Assembly (NCBI GenBank): GCA_004963905.1
Contig: SUGL01000041.1
Coordinates: forward strand, 1 to 52,887
Reading direction: 5' to 3'
DNA from: Mesorhizobium sp.
GTDB taxonomy: Bacteria; Pseudomonadota; Alphaproteobacteria; Rhizobiales; Rhizobiaceae
Length of the DNA stretch: 52,887 bases
The first letter of the stretch is position 1. Every line of letters starts with the position of its first letter. A program made the translations under genes and the position numbers. Positions 30,313-38,929 of this stretch are shown here, piece after piece. The notes beneath the pieces are model-generated. The model saw only the letters and a list, made by a program, of their open reading frames with translations, was not told where the DNA came from and did no database searches.

Positions 30313-31854
30313 TCAGAGATCATGGCCGGAATAGGAGCAGTTGAACGATTTGTTGCAGATCGGGAAGTCGGCGACGATGTTGCCTTCGATCGCCACTTCC
30401 AGGAGCGGCCACTGGAACCATGAGGGGTCGCGCAGGTGGCAGCGCTCGATGGCGCCGCCCTCGCCAATGCGCAGCCAGGCCAGGATGTCGCCGCGGAAAC
30501 TCTCGACCAGCGCCATGCCCTCGCGCGGGCCGTCCGCGGCGGCATCGTCCGCCGCGGCGACCTCGGCGCGGGTCGGGCCGGCGGGCAACCGCCCGAGAAT
30601 CTGTTCGACCAGCGACAGGCTCTGCTCGACCTCCCGCACGCGGATCCACACGCGCGCGTTGACGTCGCCCTCCTGCAGCACCGGCACGTCGAAGGCGAGT
30701 TGGTCATAGGGCGCGTAGGCAAGATCGCGCCGCGCGTCGAAATCCCGACCGGAAGCGCGTCCGACATAGCCGCCGGCGGCATATTGCCGGGCAAGCTCGA
30801 CCTTGAGCCGGCCGGTCGTCACCGTGCGGTCCTGCAGCGAGGCCGTGTTGTCGTAGAGCTCGACCAGATGCGGAAAGCGCTGCCTGATCTCCGCGACCAG
30901 CGACCGGATGGCGCTCGTCCCGGCCTCGTTGAGATCGCCTGTCACGCCGCCGGGCACGATGCGGTCGCGCATCAGGCGGTGGCCGAAGGCCGCGTCGGCG
31001 GCGCGCAGCACGCGTTCGCGCAGCACGCCGCAATGCGCGTGCATCAGCGCGAAGGCGGCGTCATTGCAGATGGCACCGATGTCACCGAGGTGATTGGCAA
31101 GGCGCTCCAGCTCGGCCATCAGGGCGCGCAGCCAGACGGCGCGGGGCGGCACGGCGACGCCGAGCGCCGCTTCCACGGCGCGGGCAAAGGCAAGCGAGTA
31201 GGCGACCGTGCTGTCGCCCGACGTCCGACCCGCGAGTTTTGCCGCGCGATCGATCGGCGCGCCCGCCATCAAGCCCTCGATGCCCTTGTGCACATAGCCC
31301 AGCCGCTCCTCCAGCCGCACCACCGTTTCGCCGCTTGCCGTGAAGCGGAAATGTCCGGGTTCGATGATGCCGGCATGCACCGGCCCGACCGCGATCTGGT
31401 GGAGACTCTCGCCCTCCGCCGTGAGGAACCGGTAGGAGGAGGCGGCAGGCCGTTCGCCGGGCTGTGCCGCGAGCGGATGGCTGATGCCCCACTGGCCATG
31501 GTCGAGCCAGCGGCGGGTGTCGGGGAGGCCCTGCGGCGCCAGCCCGAAGAGATCCGCCGCGGCGCGTTCCAGCCGCAGCGCCGGCGGATGGTGCTGGCCG
31601 ACCGATGGGTAGCGGCCGCCGCGGCAGTCCAGGCTGATCACGCCGACGTGCCGCACTTCGTCGAGAAGCGCCATGTGCACTCTTTCCGGCTCCCCCCACA
31701 GGCCGAGCAGGCTCCAGCGGCCCGCGGCGAGCTGTTCGACGGCAAGGTTCCAGACCTTCGGGGCCACCTTGGCACGGTGCCAGGGGGCGTGATGCTCGAC
31801 CGGGCGGCCGGTCTCGACGAGATCACTGAGCGCGGGCATGTTTTTCCTGCTCAT
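30313..31854 (-). CDS. hyfG: HyfG-like large subunit lacking NiFe L1 cysteines
   Basis: A 513-residue fusion of a NuoC-like domain (about 1-150, with YPSVGQHHPPALRLER) and a NuoD/hydrogenase large-subunit domain (about 180-513). Where group 4 hydrogenases have the RxCGxC ligand motif after GYVHKGIEGLM, this protein reads AGRTSGDSTVAY, without cysteine. The C-terminus is DFPICNKSFNCSYSGHDL, in place of DPCxxC. It is therefore unlikely to hold a NiFe centre and resembles the hydrogenase-related (Ehr-type) complexes. ATG 31854 follows the hyfF stop by four bases with GGGGTG upstream; 31839 is a second option. Confidence 0.88.
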   Translation of the reverse strand: MSRKNMPALSDLVETGRPVEHHAPWHRAKVAPKVWNLAVEQLAAGRWSLLGLWGEPERVHMALLDEVRHVGVISLDCRGGRYPSVGQHHPPALRLERAAADLFGLAPQGLPDTRRWLDHGQWGISHPLAAQPGERPAASSYRFLTAEGESLHQIAVGPVHAGIIEPGHFRFTASGETVVRLEERLGYVHKGIEGLMAGAPIDRAAKLAGRTSGDSTVAYSLAFARAVEAALGVAVPPRAVWLRALMAELERLANHLGDIGAICNDAAFALMHAHCGVLRERVLRAADAAFGHRLMRDRIVPGGVTGDLNEAGTSAIRSLVAEIRQRFPHLVELYDNTASLQDRTVTTGRLKVELARQYAAGGYVGRASGRDFDARRDLAYAPYDQLAFDVPVLQEGDVNARVWIRVREVEQSLSLVEQILGRLPAGPTRAEVAAADDAAADGPREGMALVESFRGDILAWLRIGEGGAIERCHLRDPSWFQWPLLEVAIEGNIVADFPICNKSFNCSYSGHDL

Positions 31855-31858
31855 GGCA

Positions 31859-33310
31859 TCACCCCAGGATACCGGCGACATGCTGGAACCACGCCACCAG
31901 CGGCGCCGGCAGATAGATGCCGGCGGCAAACACCAAGGCAAGGTGCGAATACATCGGCACGTAGGATGCCTCAACCGGCGCCGTGCCGCCGCGCGGCTCG
32001 CCGAAGGCGACGCCGGTCAGCCGCAAAAGCAGCGCGCCGAAGGCGATGAGCAGCCCGAACACCAGCGGGATCGCCAGCCACGGATACCTGGCGAAAGTCG
32101 AGCTGACGACCAGGAATTCGCTCATGAAGATGCCGAGCGGCGGCAGGCCGGCTATTGCCACGACACCGATGACGAGCGCCCAGCCAAGCCCGGGATGGCT
32201 TTCGGTCAGCCCTCTTATCTCGGAGATCTTCTGCGTGCCCTTGACCTGCGCGATATGGCCGACGGCAAAGAAGATCGCCGACTTGGTCAGGCTGTGCATG
32301 ACCATGTGCAGCAGGCCGGCGAAGTTGGCGAGCGGGCCGCCCATGCCGAAGGCGAAGACGATGATGCCCATATGCTCGATCGAGGAATAGGCGAACAGGC
32401 GTTTGATGTCGCGGCGGCGGTAGAGCATGAAGGCCGCGAAGATCAGCGAGGTCAGTCCCATCGTGGCCATCAGCGGTCCCGGGCCGATCGCCTCCGGGCT
32501 CGCGGCGAGCAAGAGCTTGAAGCGCAGCACCGCGTAGAGCGCGACGTTGAGCAACAGGCCCGACAGCACGGCCGAGATCGGCGTCGGGCCCTCGGCATGC
32601 GCATCGGGCAGCCAGGCATGCAGGGGCGCGAGCCCGACCTTGGTGCCGTAGCCGAGCAGCAGGAAGATGAAGGCGACGCTGAGCAGGGCCGGGTCGAAAT
32701 GCGCCGCCTTGTCGATCAGCACCGACCAGACCATGGCGTTGGTGCCGGCGCCGACGACCGGCTGGGCGGCCATGTAGACGAGGATGGTGCCGAAGAGAGC
32801 GAGCGCGATGCCGACGCTGCCCAAGATGAAATATTTCCAGGCCGCCTCCAGCGCCTCATGCGTGCGATAGATGCCGACCATCAGCACGGTGGTCAGCGTC
32901 GCGAGCTCCACCGCGACCCACATCAGGCCGATATTGTTCGACACGAAGGCGAGGTTCATGCCGAACATCATGATCTGATACATCGCGTGGTAGAATCGGA
33001 GGTTCGGCGCGGTCAGCCGGCCGGTCTCCAGCTCATGCGCGATATAGGAGGCGCTGAACACGCTGGTGGTGAAGCCGACGAATGTGTTGAGGACGATGAA
33101 GACGATGTTGAGGTCGTCGACCAGCAGATATTGTCCCGGCGCCGGCCGGTCGGTGACGAACAGCGACAGCGCGGCGAGCAAGGTCAGCAGGCTGGCGATG
33201 ACGTTCACGGTCGCCGTCATCTTGTAGTTCGGCAATGCCGCCAGAATGGCCGCGGCGGCCGCAGGAATAAACAGGATCGCGGCCACGGCATCGAAGGAGA
33301 AGGCGGTCAC
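31859..33310 (-). CDS. hyfF: HyfF-like proton-conducting membrane subunit (NuoN/MrpD type)
   Basis: A 483-residue antiporter-like membrane protein with about 14 helices. The proton-path residues typical of NuoL/M/N are visible: Glu in LMWVAVELATLTTVLM and Lys in GYGTKVGLAPLHAWLPDAH, with the helix-break region TPISAVLSGLLLN following. It overlaps hyfE by 4 bp and precedes hyfG by a few bases. Together with HyfB it gives the complex two potential ion channels. Confidence 0.92.
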   Translation of the reverse strand: MTAFSFDAVAAILFIPAAAAAILAALPNYKMTATVNVIASLLTLLAALSLFVTDRPAPGQYLLVDDLNIVFIVLNTFVGFTTSVFSASYIAHELETGRLTAPNLRFYHAMYQIMMFGMNLAFVSNNIGLMWVAVELATLTTVLMVGIYRTHEALEAAWKYFILGSVGIALALFGTILVYMAAQPVVGAGTNAMVWSVLIDKAAHFDPALLSVAFIFLLLGYGTKVGLAPLHAWLPDAHAEGPTPISAVLSGLLLNVALYAVLRFKLLLAASPEAIGPGPLMATMGLTSLIFAAFMLYRRRDIKRLFAYSSIEHMGIIVFAFGMGGPLANFAGLLHMVMHSLTKSAIFFAVGHIAQVKGTQKISEIRGLTESHPGLGWALVIGVVAIAGLPPLGIFMSEFLVVSSTFARYPWLAIPLVFGLLIAFGALLLRLTGVAFGEPRGGTAPVEASYVPMYSHLALVFAAGIYLPAPLVAWFQHVAGILG

Positions 33311-33972
33311 TGGCGCTCTCCCCGGTAATCGTCGAGCGCGCCGACATCGACCGAATCGAACCGCTCGCGGATGCGGAACAGGAAGACGCCGATGACGATG
33401 AAGGCGATCAGGATCGAGAAGGCGACGCTGATCTCGACGACCAGCGGCATGCCCTTGGCGCCGGTAGCGGCCAGCACTAGGCCGTTTTCCAGCGACATGA
33501 AGCCGACGACCTGGCTCACGGCGTTGCGCCGGGTGACCATCACCAACAGCCCCAGCAATATGATCGACAGCGCGAAGGCGAGATCCTCGCGGGCAAGCGG
33601 GTCGGCTTCGGGCGTCACCCTCAGCATCAGCACCATGGAGAGCGTCACCAGCCCAATGCCGGCGAGCATGGTCGGACCGATGCCGACCGCGGTCTCGATG
33701 TCGCGATGAATGCCGAGCCGCTGGATGATGCGATGCAGCCCTACGGGGATGACGATCGCCTTGAAGACCAGCGCTATCGCCGCTGTGATGTAGAGATGAT
33801 GCGCCTCCTGGATGTAGGCCTGCCAGGCCACCGACAGAGCAAGCACGACCGCGTGCAGGGCAAAGACGTTGATCAGCGCGAACAGGCGGTCCTGGTAGAG
33901 CATCATGAAGGAGACCAGCACCAGGCTGCCGGCGAGCAGATGGGCGATGTCGAAGGTGAGACCGTTCATCAC
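33307..33972 (-). CDS. hyfE: HyfE-like membrane subunit (NuoK-related)
   Basis: A 221-residue membrane protein with about seven helices whose second half resembles NuoK/MrpC (VVGFMSLENGLVLAA has the conserved Glu in a helix). HyfE proteins of hydrogenase-4 have this length. It overlaps hyfC and hyfF by 4 bp each, so it is tightly coupled within the operon. Confidence 0.9.
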   Translation of the reverse strand: MMNGLTFDIAHLLAGSLVLVSFMMLYQDRLFALINVFALHAVVLALSVAWQAYIQEAHHLYITAAIALVFKAIVIPVGLHRIIQRLGIHRDIETAVGIGPTMLAGIGLVTLSMVLMLRVTPEADPLAREDLAFALSIILLGLLVMVTRRNAVSQVVGFMSLENGLVLAATGAKGMPLVVEISVAFSILIAFIVIGVFLFRIRERFDSVDVGALDDYRGERQ

Positions 33973-34919
33973 AGGCTCCGCGAGACGAACAGCAAGAGCG
34001 TGCCGAGCAGCGCCAGCATCAGCGCCGCGCCCAGGAAGTCCGGCACGCGGAAGACGCGCATCTTGGCGACCGCGGTCTCGAACACGGCAAGCAGGATGGC
34101 AAGCCCGGCGAGCTTGACCAGATAGGCGACGGCACCGAGCGCCAACGCTTTCGGTCCCGCCCCGGCATGCGCCAGGCCCCAGGGCAGGAAGACGCAGGAG
34201 ATCAGCGACACGTAGAGCACGAGCTTGAGGAAGGTGGCGAGTTCGATCATCGCCAGATGGCGGCCGGAATATTCCAGGATCATCGCTTCATGCACCATGG
34301 TGAGCTCCAGATGCGTGGCCGGATTGTCGACCGGGATGCGCGCATTCTCGGCGATCGCCACTATCACCAGGGCGATCGCCGACATGCCGAGTGACACCCG
34401 CAGTCCGACCTCGGGCGAGCTCATGAAGGCTGCGACCGTCGAAAGCTGCGTGGCGCCGGCGACCAGCGCCAGGCTGAACACGATGAGCAGCATGGCGGGC
34501 TCGGCCAGCGAGGCGATCATCACCTCGCGGCTGGCGCCGATGCCGCCGAAGCTGGTGCCGACGTCCATGCCGGCCAGCGCCTGGAAGAAGCGCGCGCTGC
34601 CGAGCAGCGCCACGATGACGATGAGGTCGGCGGTCCAGCTGAACTGGAGGCCGGCGGCGAATGTCGGAACCAGCGCCGCCGCGACCCAGGTGGCGGCAAA
34701 GATCAGATAGGGCGTGACGCGGAATAGCCAGGACGCGTTGTCGGCCAGCACGACCTCCTTGCGCATCAGCCTGACCAGGTCGCGATAGGGCTGGATGAGC
34801 GAAGGTCCCTGCCGCCTCAGCAGCCTTGCCTTCACCTTGCGCACGAAACCGATCAGCAGCGGCGCCAGCAAAAGCACCAGAAGCATCTGCGCGCCCTGGA
34901 CGGCCAGCTGGAAGATCAT
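33969..34919 (-). CDS. hyfC: HyfC/NuoH-like membrane anchor subunit
   Basis: A 316-residue NuoH-family protein that links the soluble module to the membrane arm. Family motifs are RRQGPSLIQPYRDLVRLMRKE, MDVGTSFGGIGASRE and AENARIPVDNPATHLELTMVHEA. About eight helices are present. ATG 34919 overlaps the hyfB stop as ATGA, like the other junctions here; another ATG six bases upstream (34925) is equally in frame. The longer frame upstream lies inside hyfB. Confidence 0.92.
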   Translation of the reverse strand: MIFQLAVQGAQMLLVLLLAPLLIGFVRKVKARLLRRQGPSLIQPYRDLVRLMRKEVVLADNASWLFRVTPYLIFAATWVAAALVPTFAAGLQFSWTADLIVIVALLGSARFFQALAGMDVGTSFGGIGASREVMIASLAEPAMLLIVFSLALVAGATQLSTVAAFMSSPEVGLRVSLGMSAIALVIVAIAENARIPVDNPATHLELTMVHEAMILEYSGRHLAMIELATFLKLVLYVSLISCVFLPWGLAHAGAGPKALALGAVAYLVKLAGLAILLAVFETAVAKMRVFRVPDFLGAALMLALLGTLLLFVSRSL

Positions 34920-36934
34920 GGCCATAGCGCAAGCACCAGGAGCAGGATGACGAGGTAGAGGAAGACCAGCGTCAGATAGCGGCGGATCGTCAGGAACTGC
35001 AGGTAGTTCAGCCGCTCGGTGGCGAAATCGATCGCGCCGGCGATCGGCTGGTAGAACGTCTCCCAGGCCACATCGTGGAAATCCACCTCGAGGCGCGCCG
35101 GTTCGAGGGAACCCGGCGCCGGCATGTCCACCGTCTCCCGGGCGCGGAACGCGAAGCTGCCGAAGACCCGGCGAATGGGCTGTGCGAAGCTGACGGCTGT
35201 ATATTGCGCGGCAGGCGTCGCTTCCGCGAAGCCGCATCCCCATGCCGGGCCTCTGCGCAGCGCGTGCGAGGCGAAGCGGTGAATGAAGAAGGCCGCGAGC
35301 GAGGCCGAGATGGTGATGAAGACGAACACCAAGAGGCCGTTGTAGGAGCTGCGGCTCTCGGCGATCGGCACGATCGACAGCCAGGGCTGCGCCGTCTGAA
35401 CCGGCATGCGGTCGCCGATGAGCGAAAGCGCAACCGGTGACAGGCTGTCGATGACGAAACCGGGCAGGATGCCGGCGAGCAGGCACAAGGCCGCGAGCAC
35501 GACCATCGCCGCCAGCGACCAGCGGTCGACCTCATGCGCTCGTTCCACCGCTGCTGATCGCGCCCTGCCAAGGAAGGTGATGCCGAATGCCTTGACGAAG
35601 CAGGCCGCGGCAAGTGCGGCCGCCAGCGCCAGCATGCCGCCGACGGCGGGCACGATGACCTTCAGCCCCCATTGCGGCAGCTCGGGGCTTTGCAATATGG
35701 CCTGGAAGGCCAGCCATTCGGATGCGAAGCCGTTGAAGGGCGGCAGCGCCGAGATCGAGACGCAGCCGACGAGGAAGACGAAGCTGGTCACCGGCATGCG
35801 ATGGATGAGGCCGCCGAGTTTCTCCATGTCGCGCTCGCCGCTCGCCGAGAGCACGGCGCCGGCGCCGAAGAAAAGCAGGCTCTTGAAGAAGGAATGGTTC
35901 AGCACGTGGAAGAGCGCCGCGGTGAAGGCCAGCGCCGCGGCCGACGGCATGGCGTTCGCCTTGAAGGCAAGCGCAAGGCCGAGGCTGGCGAAGATGACGC
36001 CGATATTCTCGATCGTCGAGTAGGCGAGCAGCCGCTTGAGGTCCTTTTCCATCAGCGCGTAGAGGATACCCAGGACCGCCGTCGTGCCGCCAAGCAGGAG
36101 CACGACGACGCCGGACCACCATGCAGGCGCGCCGAGCAGATCGAACACCACGCGGATGAAACCGTAGATGGCGACCTTGGTCATGATGCCGCTCATCAGC
36201 GCCGAGACGTGGCTCGGTGCCGCCGGATGGGCAAGCGGCAGCCAGGCGTGCAGCGGCACGAGGCCGGCCTTGGAGCCGGCGCCGAGCAGCATGAGGGCGA
36301 GCACCGCGCCGGCGGCGAACCGGCCGGGCTGGGCCGTCCGCATCGCGTCGAACGCATAGGTTCCCGCCGGTCCAGCGAGCAGGCCGAAGGCAAGCAGCAG
36401 CGCCAGCGTGCCGAAGCTTGCCATGACCAGATAGATGTAGCCGGCCCGCCGGTTGGCGTCGTCGCGATGGTGCGCCATGACCAGCGCCCAGGAGGCGAGC
36501 GACATGAATTCCCACGACAGCAGGAAGCTGAAGGCGTCGTTGGCGAGCACCACGAGGTTCATGCCGGCGAGGAAGGCCGGATAGAACGGCAGCACGCGAT
36601 GCGGCTGGGATTCGTGCTGGCCGTAGCCGAGACCGTAGAGGCTGGTGATGCCGCCGCCCAGGTTGACGACGACGAGAAAGAAGGCCGACAGGCCGTCGAG
36701 GCGGAATCGGGCGCCGGTCCACGGCAGGCCGAGCGGCAAGGTTATGGCTGACGCCTCGCCGGGGCTGCCCGCGAGATTGCCGGCGACGATTACCAGCAAC
36801 GCGGCCGAAATGGCGAGCGCAGCGCCATAGACCAGACGCGTCGCCGAAGCGCGGCGGCTGGCGGCTCCGGCCAGGATGGCCGTCGCCAGAAGCGCGGCGG
36901 GGCCGCACAACAGAAGCGCGACGGTCGAAATCAC
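34916..36934 (-). CDS. hyfB: HyfB-like proton-conducting membrane subunit (NuoL/MrpA type)
   Basis: A 672-residue antiporter-like subunit with about 16 helices. Conserved features are FSFLLSWEFMSLASWALV (Glu), LLGAGSKAGLVPLHAWLPLAH (Lys) and SHVSALMSGIMTKVAIYGF. The C-terminal extension after residue 560 is typical of HyfB/HycC. It begins within the stop codon of the helix-turn-helix gene and runs into hyfC by overlap, so it is the first structural gene of the complex. Confidence 0.92.
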   Translation of the reverse strand: MISTVALLLCGPAALLATAILAGAASRRASATRLVYGAALAISAALLVIVAGNLAGSPGEASAITLPLGLPWTGARFRLDGLSAFFLVVVNLGGGITSLYGLGYGQHESQPHRVLPFYPAFLAGMNLVVLANDAFSFLLSWEFMSLASWALVMAHHRDDANRRAGYIYLVMASFGTLALLLAFGLLAGPAGTYAFDAMRTAQPGRFAAGAVLALMLLGAGSKAGLVPLHAWLPLAHPAAPSHVSALMSGIMTKVAIYGFIRVVFDLLGAPAWWSGVVVLLLGGTTAVLGILYALMEKDLKRLLAYSTIENIGVIFASLGLALAFKANAMPSAAALAFTAALFHVLNHSFFKSLLFFGAGAVLSASGERDMEKLGGLIHRMPVTSFVFLVGCVSISALPPFNGFASEWLAFQAILQSPELPQWGLKVIVPAVGGMLALAAALAAACFVKAFGITFLGRARSAAVERAHEVDRWSLAAMVVLAALCLLAGILPGFVIDSLSPVALSLIGDRMPVQTAQPWLSIVPIAESRSSYNGLLVFVFITISASLAAFFIHRFASHALRRGPAWGCGFAEATPAAQYTAVSFAQPIRRVFGSFAFRARETVDMPAPGSLEPARLEVDFHDVAWETFYQPIAGAIDFATERLNYLQFLTIRRYLTLVFLYLVILLLVLALWP

Positions 36935-37236
36935 GGCAGGCTCCCGCCGAGATCGATCGCGTCGGCGTCTGGCGCCCTGGCCGGGTCGACCCCGGCCTTC
37001 AGCCGCACGCCGCGTCCGCCGCCCTGGCTGACCGCGCCTTCACCGATCAGTTCAATGCCGGCCACCTCGAGCGCCGCGATCAGCTTCATCAGCGAATCGA
37101 CGTTGCCCCGGATGATCGAGCCGCTGGCTTCCATGCGCTGGATCGTCGGCACCGACAGGCCGGACAATTCGGCAAGCCGGCGCTGATCGATGCCGAGCAG
37201 CGATCTGGCGGCGCGCAATTGCGGGGCGGTTATCAC
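36931..37236 (-). CDS. Small helix-turn-helix (XRE-type) regulator heading the hyf-like operon
   Basis: A 101-residue DNA-binding protein started by GTG at 37236 with GAGGG upstream. The XRE fold fills residues 3-65 (LRAARSLLGIDQRRLAELSG, then SVPTIQRMEASGS and the closing helix LMKLIAALEVAGIELI). The remaining 35 residues are Gly/Ala/Asp-rich, including GGGRGVRLKAGVDP. Its stop overlaps the hyfB start, so it is cotranslated with the complex, and it probably controls the shared promoter. This coupling of a regulator to the operon is unusual for hyf loci I know. Confidence 0.85.
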   Translation of the reverse strand: MITAPQLRAARSLLGIDQRRLAELSGLSVPTIQRMEASGSIIRGNVDSLMKLIAALEVAGIELIGEGAVSQGGGRGVRLKAGVDPARAPDADAIDLGGSLP

Positions 37237-37263
37237 CGGCGACCCTCTTGCTCAGTTTGAAAT

Positions 37264-37322
37264 ATGAGGTCTCGAATCTGTAGCATACATTAAAAGGCCT
37301 CATCGTCAATAAATGATGTCTC
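37264..37322. promoter_or_regulatory. Candidate operator cluster upstream of the HTH-hyf operon
   Basis: In a comparatively AT-rich stretch there are three related sites: ATGAGGTCTC (37264-37273), its partial inverted partner GGCCTCAT (37296-37303) and ATGATGTCTC (37313-37322). They lie 30-90 bp upstream of the HTH gene start, suitable for autoregulation. The binding protein is inferred from position only. Confidence 0.4.
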
Positions 37323-37476
37323 AGACATGGATGTTGATGGTGTTGTGGGTGAGGTTGGCTGCGCCGCTGGATCTCTTGGTAGCCATCGGTCCAAATGCAT
37401 GCCACCCAAGGGTGCGCAGCGGGCGGCATGCATCAAACCAGGATTAGGCGCGTCGCTTGGTCCTTCAGCGACGCGC

Positions 37477-38058
37477 TTAATTCCGCGCCCCGGGCGCATC
37501 CGGCCTGAGATACACGGCCAAACAGCAGCAACAGATGGCCAGTCCGAGGATCGGGTGTTTCAGCGCGACGAGTGCCGCGAGCCCGAACAGGCAAAGCGTC
37601 GCGACCGAGCGGATGCGCATGGCCTTTCGGACGTTGGGCGGGATGGCCTCGACCGGCATCGGCTCGATCAATTCGCGGATGAGGAAGATGTAGGTCAGGT
37701 TCACCAGGAAGAAGACGCCGGCATAGAAGGCGACCGGCTGCGGCGACAGCTCGCTGACGGCCATCCAGGCGGTGGCCAGCGGCAGCAGCGAAACAGAAAA
37801 CAGATGTGCAAAATTATACCACATCAGGCGAGCCGTGGCTTCCCTGGCGTGGCGCAGCAGGTGATGGTGGTTCGTCCAGACGATGGCGATGAAGAGATAG
37901 CTGACGCCATAGCTCAGCCATGTCGGCCAGAGACCGAGCAGCGCCATGAAGGTCGGAATTTCCGGCGGCCGCAATTCCAGCACCAGCACGGTTATGAGCA
38001 CGGCGAACACGCCGTCCGAGAACGCGTTCAACCGCTCGAGCCCTGCTGAAGGAAGCAT
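37477..38058 (-). CDS. TMEM175-family (DUF1211) membrane protein
   Basis: A 193-residue protein with about six membrane helices and the family signature RLNAFSDGVFAVLITVLVLEL at residues 9-29, in which the FSD motif lines the pore in bacterial TMEM175 potassium channels. Length and helix pattern fit a single-repeat bacterial member. It is monocistronic. Potassium selectivity is inferred from the family; several relatives are uncharacterised. Confidence 0.9.
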   Translation of the reverse strand: MLPSAGLERLNAFSDGVFAVLITVLVLELRPPEIPTFMALLGLWPTWLSYGVSYLFIAIVWTNHHHLLRHAREATARLMWYNFAHLFSVSLLPLATAWMAVSELSPQPVAFYAGVFFLVNLTYIFLIRELIEPMPVEAIPPNVRKAMRIRSVATLCLFGLAALVALKHPILGLAICCCCLAVYLRPDAPGARN

Positions 38059-38168
38059 GTGGCAACCCTGCCGCTGGTGCCGTTAAGTCGAGTATAGCTT
38101 CGCCGGCCGGAATATCGATTGCCGACGCCTATCACATGGAGATCGCTGTTTCAGCTTCGGCGGCCTGC

Positions 38169-38741
38169 CTACGGCCCTGCCTCCCTGCCGAGCGACCGGT
38201 CGAGCCAGACCAGCACCTCTCCCGCCGCCACGAAGGCAAGAGCGATCAAGGCGCTGTTGATGAGGGTCTGCTCCCAGCCGATCCGAGCGACGTCGATGAA
38301 CGGATAGGGGTAATGTCCTTCCGCCGCGCCGCGAACCAGGGCGTAGGCGAGGTAGCCGAGCGGATAGAGCGCCCAGAAAAGTGGCGCCCGCCAGGTCAGC
38401 GTTCCCTTGCGCGCGAAGGCGAGCCAGAACACAGCGGTCAGCGCCGGCGTCACCCGGTGCAGCAGGACATTGGCGAGCTCGGAGCCGCCGGTGAGCTCGC
38501 GCAGGCCCTGCAGAAGAAGCCCGTAGATGACGCCGACGAGCAGGATGTTGAGCAACGTCGCGCCCAGCAGCCATGGCGTGGCGAACCGCGCCTTCGCCGC
38601 GACGCCGGTGAACACGATCGCGACCAGAAGATTGGTGGTGATCGTGAAATAGCCGAGCAATGTCCAGAGCGCCGCGGGCCAGGACGCCGGTCCGTCGGCG
38701 AGCGCATGAAAATGCACGGCGATCCCGGCCCAGGCCGCCAA
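38169..38741 (-). CDS. Pr6Pr-family membrane protein (N-terminus uncertain)
   Basis: A membrane protein of about 190 residues with six predicted helices (WTLLGYFTITTNLLVAIVF, then ATPWLLGATLLNILLVG, LLHRVTPALTAVFWLAF and ALYPLGYLAYALVRG), matching the Pr6Pr group of unknown function. The frame opens at a TTG without a ribosome site. In-frame codons upstream (KADGARAFAALIAL) look like genuine protein, but the only candidate start before the stop is ACG. A neighbouring frame offers ATG at 38817 (MIDAVNDSRAK), so a frameshift is also possible. Confidence 0.75.
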   Translation of the reverse strand: MAAWAGIAVHFHALADGPASWPAALWTLLGYFTITTNLLVAIVFTGVAAKARFATPWLLGATLLNILLVGVIYGLLLQGLRELTGGSELANVLLHRVTPALTAVFWLAFARKGTLTWRAPLFWALYPLGYLAYALVRGAAEGHYPYPFIDVARIGWEQTLINSALIALAFVAAGEVLVWLDRSLGREAGP

Positions 38742-38929
38742 TGCGATGAGCGCCGCAAAGGCGCGCGCCCCATCCGCCTTGCGTTTTGGCCCGGCTGTCG
38801 TTCACTGCATCGATCATCGATGGTCCCATCGGCGCGGGCGTCGGCGGCAGCTCTCAGGATGATGTCCTTCCAACGCCGACGTGAAGCTACGCCGATTGTG
38901 CCCGGAAAGCACCCCGGCCGTCGATAAAG

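Noticed and set aside
29761..36934. A genuine H2-evolving hydrogenase-4/formate hydrogenlyase operon
   Set aside because: The large subunit lacks the N-terminal RxCGxC ligands and there are no formate dehydrogenase, ferredoxin-subunit or maturation genes in the window.
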